Shown here: positions 5,561 to 14,857 of the stretch, piece after piece | How positions within the stretch are numbered: position 1 is the stretch's first letter | Layout of the letters: each line of letters opens with the position of its first letter | NCBI GenBank assembly: GCA_044338255.1 | Contig: JBIILZ010000077.1 | Coordinates: 1 to 18,653, forward strand | DNA from: CAIUVD01 sp044338255 | GTDB taxonomy: Bacteria; Planctomycetota; UBA11346 | Length of the DNA: 18,653 nt | Direction: 5' to 3' | Program-made: the position numbers and the translations under genes | The notes under the pieces: model-generated | What the model saw: the letters and a program-made list of their open reading frames with translations, nothing else | The model's database searches: none | What the model was told of the DNA's origin: nothing

Positions 5561-6865
5561 TCAGCCTTGATGGCGCACTTCGCAGCCGCTGAGCACGTCG
5601 TGGACCCCACGCCAGCCAAGGCCGGCGGTAAGCACCGCCAACGGCCAAGTCACCACCAGCACTACCCAGCGCGCTGCGGCGCGCAGCCAGCCGGGATGAT
5701 GGCCATTGCGACGCACGACGATGCGCAAGCCGAGGCGACGATGGAGCCACGGCCCGCCATGGTGGACGGTGGCGAAGACCAACCGCCATAGCACGCAGAC
5801 CTCGGCGACCACCGCTGCCACCGCCAACGACAGCAGGAAGATCCTGAACGGCCACGGTGAAGCCAAGGTATGCAATTGCCGGGCAAGCGTATCGAGCTGC
5901 CACCAGGTTGCGGGCGTGATCACGTAGGCAACCAGGTCTCCGATGGCGGCCTGCGGTACCCCGGGCAGGGCCACCACTCCGTTGGCGAGGCCGGCATCGG
6001 CGATCACCAGCGCGACGGTGAGGCCGATGATGGCCAGGGGCAGGCCAAGAACCAGACCGAGGACCAACGACACCAGCGGATCGCCGATCCCGGCGAGCAG
6101 GCGCAGACGCTGGCATGCGACGTGCACCTCAGCCCCAACCTCAGCCCCAACCTCAGCAGTAGGAGCGTAGCGGCCCATTTCCAGGGCTCCGGAGCTATGC
6201 GATGGGGCTTCGCTGGGAAAGAGTTTAGCCGTGCCATGCGCTTCCATCGGCGGCGAGGGCGGATGGAATCGATTCGGCGAGAGCGCCGAGCTCGAACCGA
6301 TCGCCGGCACCATTTCCGAGGCGTGCATCGAGGTCGAGCCTTCGCGGCGATCGGACTGGGCGGTGCCGAGCACATGCCCCGTGACCGCCGCCGCAATCGC
6401 GGAATTCAGTTTCCCACTCGCCGATGTGCCGGCTTCGAGCACCTGCGCGAGGTGCCGCGATTTTGCGATTTCGCGGGCGACCTCCTTGCTGTCCATCTGC
6501 TCGGTGCGCGAACGCCGTGGCTGATCGACGGCCTTGGCTTCGTCGGACACGATCTCGCTGACGATCGCAGCCGGGGCCGCGGCGTCGTTGCTGCGCACCA
6601 CAAAACGCACCGGGCCGCACACGATCTCGTCACCGGGAAGCAACGGCCGGGGGGCGACGATCCGATCACCATTCACGAGCACGCCATTGGCCGAGCCCAT
6701 GTCATGCGCCAACAAGCGCGCTGCCGGCAACGCCTCAAGACGGGCATGGTGCCGCGACAAGCGCGGGTCATTGATACGTACCCCGCAATCGTCACCACGG
6801 CCGATGACGGTGACGCCCAAGGGCAGGATCCAGGTGCCGTAGTTCGCTTCTAAACGCAACGCCAT
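5561..6865 (-). CDS. FHA domain and RDD domain membrane protein
   Basis: This 434-residue protein has an N-terminal forkhead-associated domain (about 1-92) with the phosphothreonine-binding pattern GR at 22-23, SRHH at 37-40 and GSANGVLVNG at 57-66. A low-complexity linker follows (about 95-250). The C-terminal part starts RLLAGIGDPLVSLVLG, has strongly hydrophobic segments near 262-290, 341-364 and 397-416, and ends RGVHDVLSGCEV. That ending fits an RDD-family membrane domain. The cytosolic FHA would read Ser/Thr kinase signals and tether partners to the membrane. This follows from the families and is not shown here. The linker contains AEVGAEVGAEV, encoded by a 12-bp tandem repeat. It lies 48 nt downstream of the sugar dehydrogenase gene. 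Confidence 0.82.
   Translation of the reverse strand: MALRLEANYGTWILPLGVTVIGRGDDCGVRINDPRLSRHHARLEALPAARLLAHDMGSANGVLVNGDRIVAPRPLLPGDEIVCGPVRFVVRSNDAAAPAAIVSEIVSDEAKAVDQPRRSRTEQMDSKEVAREIAKSRHLAQVLEAGTSASGKLNSAIAAAVTGHVLGTAQSDRREGSTSMHASEMVPAIGSSSALSPNRFHPPSPPMEAHGTAKLFPSEAPSHSSGALEMGRYAPTAEVGAEVGAEVHVACQRLRLLAGIGDPLVSLVLGLVLGLPLAIIGLTVALVIADAGLANGVVALPGVPQAAIGDLVAYVITPATWWQLDTLARQLHTLASPWPFRIFLLSLAVAAVVAEVCVLWRLVFATVHHGGPWLHRRLGLRIVVRRNGHHPGWLRAAARWVVLVVTWPLAVLTAGLGWRGVHDVLSGCEVRHQG
6127..6156. repeat. 12-bp tandem repeat inside the FHA-RDD gene
   Basis: CCTCAGCCCCAA occurs twice in a row (6127-6138, 6139-6150), followed by half a unit (CCTCAG). It encodes the AEVG repeats of the linker just before the first membrane segment. 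The unit is four codons, so length changes stay in frame. Confidence 0.85.
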
Positions 6866-6913
6866 GCGGGGAGTCTACCCTACAAACGGCGACTACGGGC
6901 GAGCTATGCTGGC

Positions 6914-8086
6914 CTACGGCGCAGCCACGACGCGATACACGCGACCGGTATTCCAACCCGTGAAATACAGCTCGCCGTCGGCATCTTCACCAAAGGTCGA
7001 GGGGTTGCCGTTTTTGAACCCCGGATTGAGGTCGTCGCTGAACTCGACCAGGGTCGGCGTGGCGCTCTTGGCGGCTGCCGCCGGAAAGCCGTAGAAACGC
7101 TGAGCGGCGAAGTCGGCGAAGAGGTACCAGCCCTGCAATCCGGGAATGGCCTTGCCGCGATAAACGTAGCCGCCGGTCACCGACACGCGGCCCTGGGAGC
7201 GGTCGTAATCAACCACCGGCTCGGTAGCAGGAGTTACGGTCTTCTCCTTGGCATACTGCGGCGTCGGCAAGCTGGCTTCGCGCACCCGCCAGCCGAAATT
7301 CAGGCCGAACTTTTTCGCCGGCAGGACATCGATCTCTTCGCGGGCGTCCTGCCCGACGTCGCCTATCCACAGATCGCCATTGGCGCGATCGAAGGCGCAG
7401 CGCCACGGATTGCGCACCCCGAAGGCGGCGATCTCCGGCCGTTTTCCCAGTTCCTCGGCATAGGGATTGTCCGTCGGGATGGCGTAGGGCGCTTTGCCAT
7501 CGACGTCGAGACGCAGGATCTTGCCGAGCAGGACCCGCCGATCCTGACCATTGCCGATGGCTCCATGACGATCGTTGGCGCCGCCGCCATCGCCCACGCC
7601 CAACCACAGATAACCGTCGGGGCCGAAGCTGATCCAGCCGCCGTTATGATTTTCCTCAGGCTGGTCGATGCTCAGGAGCAGCAGTTTGCTGGCCGGATCG
7701 GCATTCCCCTCACGAACCGTGAAGCGCGCGATCTCGACATGTCCAGCCGGACCGCCGCCGGGGGCGGTATAGTAGAGATAGATGAATCCGTTGCTGGCAA
7801 AACGCGGATGGAAGGCCATGCCGAGAAGGCCCTGTTCATTGCCCCGGCTGGCCAACGGCGTGACCGTCAGCAGCGGCTCAGGACGCCAGGCCTTGGCGAG
7901 GAGATCGAAACAGCGCACCCGACCGGTGCGCTGTTCGAGCACGTACAAGGCATCGACTTTTCCTGGCGGCGTTCCGACCCAAGTAGGAAAAGCCAGACCA
8001 TCACAGACCAGTACCGACGCCAGCTTGGGGACGTCTGCCGCCAACAGGCTGCTGACACTCATAAGGGCGAGAAGAAACCAGCGCAT
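6914..8086 (-). CDS. PQQ-dependent sugar dehydrogenase (GSDH family), secreted
   Basis: This 390-residue protein begins with a signal peptide (MRWFLLALMSVSSLLAAD). It has the six-bladed propeller signatures of the glucose/sorbosone dehydrogenase family: QGLLGMAFHPRFASNGFIYLYY, ENHNGGWISFGPDGYLWLGVGDGGG with the presumed catalytic His, GVRNPWRCAFD, and GDLWIGDVGQDAREEIDVL. Family members oxidise sugars or related alcohols in the periplasm with pyrroloquinoline quinone. The substrate here is unknown, and some members have no proven activity. The ATG at 8086 shares one base with the upstream stop (TGATG), a coupled junction, so I prefer it to the GTG at 8092. Confidence 0.88.
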   Translation of the reverse strand: MRWFLLALMSVSSLLAADVPKLASVLVCDGLAFPTWVGTPPGKVDALYVLEQRTGRVRCFDLLAKAWRPEPLLTVTPLASRGNEQGLLGMAFHPRFASNGFIYLYYTAPGGGPAGHVEIARFTVREGNADPASKLLLLSIDQPEENHNGGWISFGPDGYLWLGVGDGGGANDRHGAIGNGQDRRVLLGKILRLDVDGKAPYAIPTDNPYAEELGKRPEIAAFGVRNPWRCAFDRANGDLWIGDVGQDAREEIDVLPAKKFGLNFGWRVREASLPTPQYAKEKTVTPATEPVVDYDRSQGRVSVTGGYVYRGKAIPGLQGWYLFADFAAQRFYGFPAAAAKSATPTLVEFSDDLNPGFKNGNPSTFGEDADGELYFTGWNTGRVYRVVAAP

Positions 8087-8385
8087 CAGCACTCCGCAAG
8101 TTGAATGGGTGTAAGTCGGGTAAATTTGGGAATAAGTACGGTTTTCTCAGCCGAGGCCAAGCCCGTCAGCAAACGCGGATCCTTGCACCCCAGCCATTGT
8201 CCGAGCAGCGCCAACACCGCGACATTGGCCTTACCGGCCTCCGGCGGGGCGGCGATGCGCAGCTTCAGGCGATCACCGAGTACGCCGGCGAGCTGGCTGC
8301 GACTCGCGCCCGGCACGACCTTGAGGCGCAGCACCAGGCCCTCGTCGGTACGCTGGGCGAAGACCGGCAGCAGCGCAGTTGTCAT
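8086..8385 (-). CDS. DUF167 (YggU) family protein
   Basis: This 99-residue protein contains VLRLKVVPGASRSQLAGVLGDRLKLRIAAPPEAGKANVAVLALLGQWLG. That is the DUF167 signature (V.PGA.R....G......K..I.APP..GKAN..), a small conserved protein of unknown biochemical role. The length is normal. Its start codon is the ATG in the last unit (in transcription order) of the 17-bp array, and it overlaps the stop of the preceding 6-codon ORF (ATGA). No Shine-Dalgarno sequence is visible, so initiation may depend on ribosomes arriving through the array. Its own stop overlaps the dehydrogenase ATG by one base. Confidence 0.92.
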   Translation of the reverse strand: MTTALLPVFAQRTDEGLVLRLKVVPGASRSQLAGVLGDRLKLRIAAPPEAGKANVAVLALLGQWLGCKDPRLLTGLASAEKTVLIPKFTRLTPIQLAEC

Positions 8386-8482
8386 GGGGCGCGACAGGTC
8401 ATGGGGCGCGACAGGTCATGGGGCGCGACAGGTCATGGGGCGCGATAAGTCACGGGGCGCGATAGGTCACGGCGCGCGATAA
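8381..8482. repeat. 17-bp tandem array bridging two genes, six units
   Basis: Six contiguous 17-bp units start at 8381, 8398, 8415, 8432, 8449 and 8466. The first three are identical (GTCATGGGGCGCGACAG on the plus strand). The others differ by one to a few bases. The first unit holds the start codon of the DUF167 gene and the sixth holds the stop codon of the aldo/keto reductase gene. The array therefore appears to have grown by duplicating the original stop/start junction. It is unrelated to the heptad arrays. Confidence 0.95.
8382..8470 (-). other. Chain of five overlapping 6-codon ORFs (possible reinitiation relay)
   Basis: On the minus strand each 17-bp unit provides a start codon (GTG, GTG, ATG, ATG, ATG, in order of transcription) that opens a frame of exactly six codons and a stop. 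They read M-T-Y-R-A-P twice and then M-T-C-R-A-P three times. Each TGA overlaps the next start by 4 nt (GTGA or ATGA). The first start overlaps the stop of the reductase, which itself ends YRAP. The last stop overlaps the DUF167 ATG. A 21-nt mini-ORF minus a 4-nt overlap equals the 17-nt period, so any copy number keeps the chain intact. Translation of the mini-ORFs is inferred, not shown. Confidence 0.6.
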
Positions 8483-9606
8483 AAAGCCGCATGCGCCTCG
8501 CTGAGCAGCGCCTGGACATTGATCCCCGGTGGGGCCTTGGCGGGATCGACCTTGGCCACCGCCTCGGGGGTGGCAAACACCCCCGGAAACCAATCGCCCT
8601 TGGCCTGCAGCATATTGTAGCGATAGAGCCCGAAATCCTTCATGTCGTAGCATTTCCACATGCGCCGGAAGCGCAGCACTTCGGGAATATTGATGCCGCT
8701 GGCGTCGCCGGCGTATTCAAAACCTTCCCAGGCGCTGATGGGATCGATCGTCTGACGAGCATCGAGACGGTGGAGGATCGCCCGCGTCGGCACATCCAGG
8801 GGAATGGCCGCCGGGAAGATACCGTTCATCTCACTGACATGGGCGGGTTCAGTCAGACCGAACGAGAGCGTCTGCACCAACGGTGACTGCAGGCACCAAC
8901 GGGCATTGAATTGGATCGGGGTCAACGGCGCGCATAGCTCGCGGAGTGTCGACGAGGGATTGAACAGCTGTCCGCCCTTATCGTTCGGCGAGATGATGAA
9001 GACCCCGATGTCCTTGGCATGGGCATAGGCCACCGCCGCCGCGTTGCGTTGGAAGAAATAATAATAGTGCAGATTCACGAAGCTGAAAAGGTCGGTGGCC
9101 AAGGCATCGATGATGACTTCCAACGGTGCATGCGTCGAGAATCCGACGGCGCCGATAACGCCTTCATCGCGCAATTTGTGCAGCTCGGCCACCGCCCCGC
9201 CAGGCTTGATGATCTCACGCAGGGTTTCCGCGGTATTGATCCCATGCCAGCCATACAGATCGATGTGATCGGTCTGCAGGCCCTTGAGTTGTTCGTCGAC
9301 CATCCGTCGCACTTCGTCGGCGGTACGCGGCCCGCCCTTGGTCATGAGGTGGTACTGATGACGCGGCACGCGCAGTTCCTGATTGAGGACCTTGCCGTAG
9401 CAATATTCCGAGCGGCCATAGCCCTGCGCGGTTTCGATATGCGTGATCCCGGCGGCCAAGGCCAAGCGCGTGATGTCCCGGCACTCCTCGAACATCTCCG
9501 CGGGAACCTCCTCACGCGGCTGACTCCACCCGGTCTTGTAGCGCATCCCTCCGAGGGTGATCGCCGACAACCGCCGTTCAGTCCTCCCGAACCGCCGATA
9601 CTGCAT
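8467..9606 (-). CDS. Aldo/keto reductase
   Basis: This 379-residue NAD(P)H-dependent oxidoreductase has a TIM-barrel pattern: MQYRRFGRTERRLSAITLGGMRY at the start, ITHIETAQGYGRSEYCYGKVL with the catalytic Tyr, LMTKGG with the catalytic Lys, and DLYGWHGIN with the His. The usual Asp of the DTA motif is Glu. I recall ETAxGYG forms in other reductases, so this is probably a subfamily trait. The C-terminal extension (RRMWKCYDMKDFGLYRYNM, WFPG) resembles that of ferredoxin-type reductases but lacks their Cys cluster. The start at 9606 is chosen because homology begins there. ATGs at 9648 and 9684 are possible. It is the first gene of the minus-strand run, divergent from the HTTM gene. Its stop lies inside the 17-bp array. 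Confidence 0.88.
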   Translation of the reverse strand: MQYRRFGRTERRLSAITLGGMRYKTGWSQPREEVPAEMFEECRDITRLALAAGITHIETAQGYGRSEYCYGKVLNQELRVPRHQYHLMTKGGPRTADEVRRMVDEQLKGLQTDHIDLYGWHGINTAETLREIIKPGGAVAELHKLRDEGVIGAVGFSTHAPLEVIIDALATDLFSFVNLHYYYFFQRNAAAVAYAHAKDIGVFIISPNDKGGQLFNPSSTLRELCAPLTPIQFNARWCLQSPLVQTLSFGLTEPAHVSEMNGIFPAAIPLDVPTRAILHRLDARQTIDPISAWEGFEYAGDASGINIPEVLRFRRMWKCYDMKDFGLYRYNMLQAKGDWFPGVFATPEAVAKVDPAKAPPGINVQALLSEAHAAFYRAP

Positions 9607-9891
9607 GGGGGCGGTCTCAGGTGGCGTATGCGGCGGACGAATGCTCATAACCGCCGATGCTGCCGAATTATGGACCACTGTCACGCGCGAGCAGCGGCAG
9701 GATTGGTCGCTGGTATCTGGTCCCTGGTCCCTGGCCCCTGGCCCCTGGTCCCTGGCCCCTAGCCCCTGGTCGCGAGCACCTCCTCATTCAATGAACTACG
9801 ACTTTCGCACAATAAAGCCGACGTCTGTCGATCTGAACTGACACCCGCGCACACCTATAGCACCCGCCGCTAGGTCCATATCCTCGGCCGC
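9607..9891. other. Divergent intergenic region
   Basis: These 285 bp separate the reductase (minus) from the HTTM gene (plus) and should hold both promoters. I see heptad array B (9706-9768) and a lower-GC stretch at about 9783-9860 with a TATAGC at 9857-9862 that could be a weak -10 for the plus strand, but no convincing -35. On the minus strand GAGGAGGTG occurs near 9778-9786 without a nearby start codon. No gene is supported here. Confidence 0.4.
9706..9768. repeat. Heptad tandem array B, nine units
   Basis: There are nine 7-bp units of the GTCCCTG/GCCCCTG type on the plus strand (the complement of the array A unit), with divergent end units GTCGCTG and GTATCTG. It sits in the divergent promoter region between the reductase and the HTTM gene. 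Confidence 0.92.
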
Positions 9892-11304
9892 GTGCGCCGA
9901 CTTCTCGCCATCGATTGGGCCTCGCTCGCCACCATCGATACGCGTTCGCTGGCATTGTTTCGGATCATCATCGCCTTCGTGGTCATCGGCGATCTCGCCT
10001 GGCGCCTGCCGGATCTGAATTTTTTCATGACCGATGCGGGGGCCCTCCCGCGCGTCGATCTCTGGCGCCTCGACAACAATCATTACAGCTGGTCGCTGCA
10101 TGTGCTCAGCGGCACCTGGGCGTGGCAATTCATCTTGTGGATGGTGCATCTGGCAGCGGCCGTCGCGCTCGCCCTGGGGTGGCGCACGCGGCTCGCCACG
10201 ATCCTTACCTGGGGGCTCTGCGTTTCCCTGCAGTCACGCAATTATCAGATCGTGCAAGGCGGCGACGTGCTGCTGCGCTGCCTGCTGTTCTGGGCCATGT
10301 TCCTGCCCCTCGGGGCACGGGCGAGCGTGGACGCATGGCGGGCGGAGCCAAGCCTGGAACCAGGCCAAAAACCACGGCCGACCGCCGTCCGCAATGCTGC
10401 CAGCCTGGCGATCCTCCTGCAGATTTCCCTGATCTACCTGTGCACCGGCATCCTCAAATGGGATCCCGCCTGGCACACCCAGGGCAATGCCCTGTGGTAT
10501 GCGCTCAACCTCGATCAATTCGCCACCCCCATCGGACGCTGGCTGCGGACCCAGGAAACCTGGCTGCCGTGGTTGACGCGGGGCACGCTCGGGCTCGAAC
10601 TCATCGGGCCGTTCCTGGCCTTCATGCCCTGGCGTAATGCGCACTTCCGCAGCGTGGTCGTGCTCGCCTTCTTCAGCCTGCATCTGGGGATGCTCGCCTG
10701 CCTGGAACTGGGACCCTTCCCCTATGTCTGCTTTGCCGGTTGGGCGCTGTTCATCCCCAGTCACTGGTGGTCGTGGCGCCCGACACGCCCAGTGGCCTTG
10801 GCCCCGCCACTGACCCGGATGAGCGAGTTGGTGGTCCTGCTGCTGCTGACCTACGTGCTGCTGTGGAATGCCCGCACCATCAATTTCGCCCGCGTCGCCC
10901 CGCTCTTTCCGCCGGTGATGAATGGCCTCATCGAGATCCCGCGCCTGGATCAGATGTGGGCGATGTTCGCCCCCTCTCCGTTGCGCGAAGATGGCTGGTA
11001 TGTCGCCCGCGCCGAACTTGGCGATGGCACGGTCATCGATCTCATCACCGGCATGGCGCCGCACGAGGAAGCTCCCGCCGGGGCGCCGTACGCCAACGAA
11101 CGCTGGCGTAAATACCTCGTCAACCTCTCGACCGGCGAAGGCAGCCCGTGGCGGCCGGCGGCGCTGGCGGCGCTCAAGCGGCGCTGGGACAGCAGGCATC
11201 CGCAGGCCCCGGTTATCAGCTGCGAATTGCGCTTCTGGCGCAAAACCAACCGCCTGGGAGGGCCACCGGAGTGCCATGTGGAAATCTTCGCTAAAATCCC
11301 CTAA
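9892..11304 (+). CDS. HTTM-domain membrane protein (vitamin K-dependent carboxylase-like)
   Basis: This 470-residue polytopic protein resembles HTTM proteins: TRSLALFRIIIAFVVIGDLAWR as first helix, DAGALPRVDLW, SRNYQIVQGGDVLLRCLLFWAMFLPLG, LIYLCTGILKWDPAWHTQGNALWYAL, then WAMFAPSPLREDGWYV and NERWRKYLVNL after the last helices. I count about eight or nine hydrophobic segments within residues 20-335, followed by a soluble C-terminal part of about 130 residues. The HTTM family is related to the vitamin K-dependent gamma-carboxylase membrane domain. Its bacterial function is mostly unknown. The start is GTG at 9892, because an in-frame stop at 9871 leaves no earlier choice. No Shine-Dalgarno sequence is seen. 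It ends at the AT-rich leader of carB. Confidence 0.85.
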   Translation: MRRLLAIDWASLATIDTRSLALFRIIIAFVVIGDLAWRLPDLNFFMTDAGALPRVDLWRLDNNHYSWSLHVLSGTWAWQFILWMVHLAAAVALALGWRTRLATILTWGLCVSLQSRNYQIVQGGDVLLRCLLFWAMFLPLGARASVDAWRAEPSLEPGQKPRPTAVRNAASLAILLQISLIYLCTGILKWDPAWHTQGNALWYALNLDQFATPIGRWLRTQETWLPWLTRGTLGLELIGPFLAFMPWRNAHFRSVVVLAFFSLHLGMLACLELGPFPYVCFAGWALFIPSHWWSWRPTRPVALAPPLTRMSELVVLLLLTYVLLWNARTINFARVAPLFPPVMNGLIEIPRLDQMWAMFAPSPLREDGWYVARAELGDGTVIDLITGMAPHEEAPAGAPYANERWRKYLVNLSTGEGSPWRPAALAALKRRWDSRHPQAPVISCELRFWRKTNRLGGPPECHVEIFAKIP

Positions 11305-11341
11305 ACTATTTATTGAAAATACTTTATATTGAAGGTCTAGC
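11302..11341 (+). promoter_or_regulatory. AT-rich candidate promoter region for carB
   Basis: A sharply AT-rich stretch begins at the HTTM stop codon in GC-rich DNA. It contains TATATT (11325-11330), a plausible -10, and TTGAAA (11313-11318), but the two are too close to be partners. The hexamer 17 nt ahead of TATATT (TAAACT) is poor. It is the only promoter-like stretch before carB, so I infer that carB transcription starts near 11337. Confidence 0.4.
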
Positions 11342-11355
11342 TCTGGCCTTGCGCC

Positions 11356-11388
11356 CTTGGGAACCTCCCTAGCCTTGCCCAAGTTTTT
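11356..11388 (+). terminator. Hairpin with T-tract in the carB leader (terminator or attenuator)
   Basis: CTTGGG (11356-11361) pairs perfectly with CCCAAG (11378-11383) around a 16-nt loop, followed by TTTTT (11384-11388). It ends 51 nt before the carB start and lies downstream of the AT-rich promoter candidate. It could therefore terminate HTTM transcripts or attenuate carB. The stem is only 6 bp with a large loop, so it is weak. Confidence 0.4.
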
Positions 11389-11439
11389 AACCAGCCCCCG
11401 CGCTCGCCGCTCCCGTACGCCGTTTTTGCTAGAACCACC

Positions 11440-14691
<3,252 letters not shown>

Positions 14692-14702
14692 CCCCCCACC
14701 GG

Positions 14703-14775
14703 CGCAAGCCGGATGATCGTGCGCCGCAAGCCGGATGATCGTGCGCCGCAAGCCGGATGATCGTGCGCCGCAAGC
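14703..14775. repeat. 22-bp tandem repeat after carB, three full units
   Basis: Identical 22-bp units lie at 14703-14724, 14725-14746 and 14747-14768, plus seven bases of a fourth. Each unit starts CGCAAGCCGGATGATC and ends GTGCGC. The array lies between the carB stop codon and the terminator hairpin, so it is transcribed as the 3' end of the carB message. Confidence 0.95.
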
Positions 14776-14789
14776 GCAAGAAGGCGATG

Positions 14790-14829
14790 CAGAGGCAGTG
14801 CCGGCCTGCCGGCGCTGCCTCTGTTTTTT
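14790..14829 (+). terminator. Strong rho-independent terminator
   Basis: A 16-bp arm at 14790-14805 pairs with 14808-14823 (one G-T pair; the innermost pairs open to form the loop) and is followed by six T residues (14824-14829). It is the clearest intrinsic terminator in the window and should end carB transcripts. It stops 28 nt before the ATG of the GH36 gene, so it also lies in that gene's leader. Confidence 0.88.
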
Positions 14830-14857
14830 GTCCCCCGTTGTGAAACCCCGCTCCGCC

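Noticed and set aside
4399..5592. Open frame of 397 codons antisense to argS
   Set aside because: argS is unambiguous on the minus strand. The plus-strand product has no family features.
8467..9606. Aldo/keto reductase Asp-to-Glu change as loss of function
   Set aside because: Tyr, Lys and His are present, and ETAxGYG variants are known to me in other reductases, so it is probably a subfamily feature.
2370..11340. Similarity between the AT-rich islands near 2370-2384 and 11326-11340 (12 of 15 bases)
   Set aside because: Too short, and both are AT-rich promoter-like DNA. Chance similarity is adequate.
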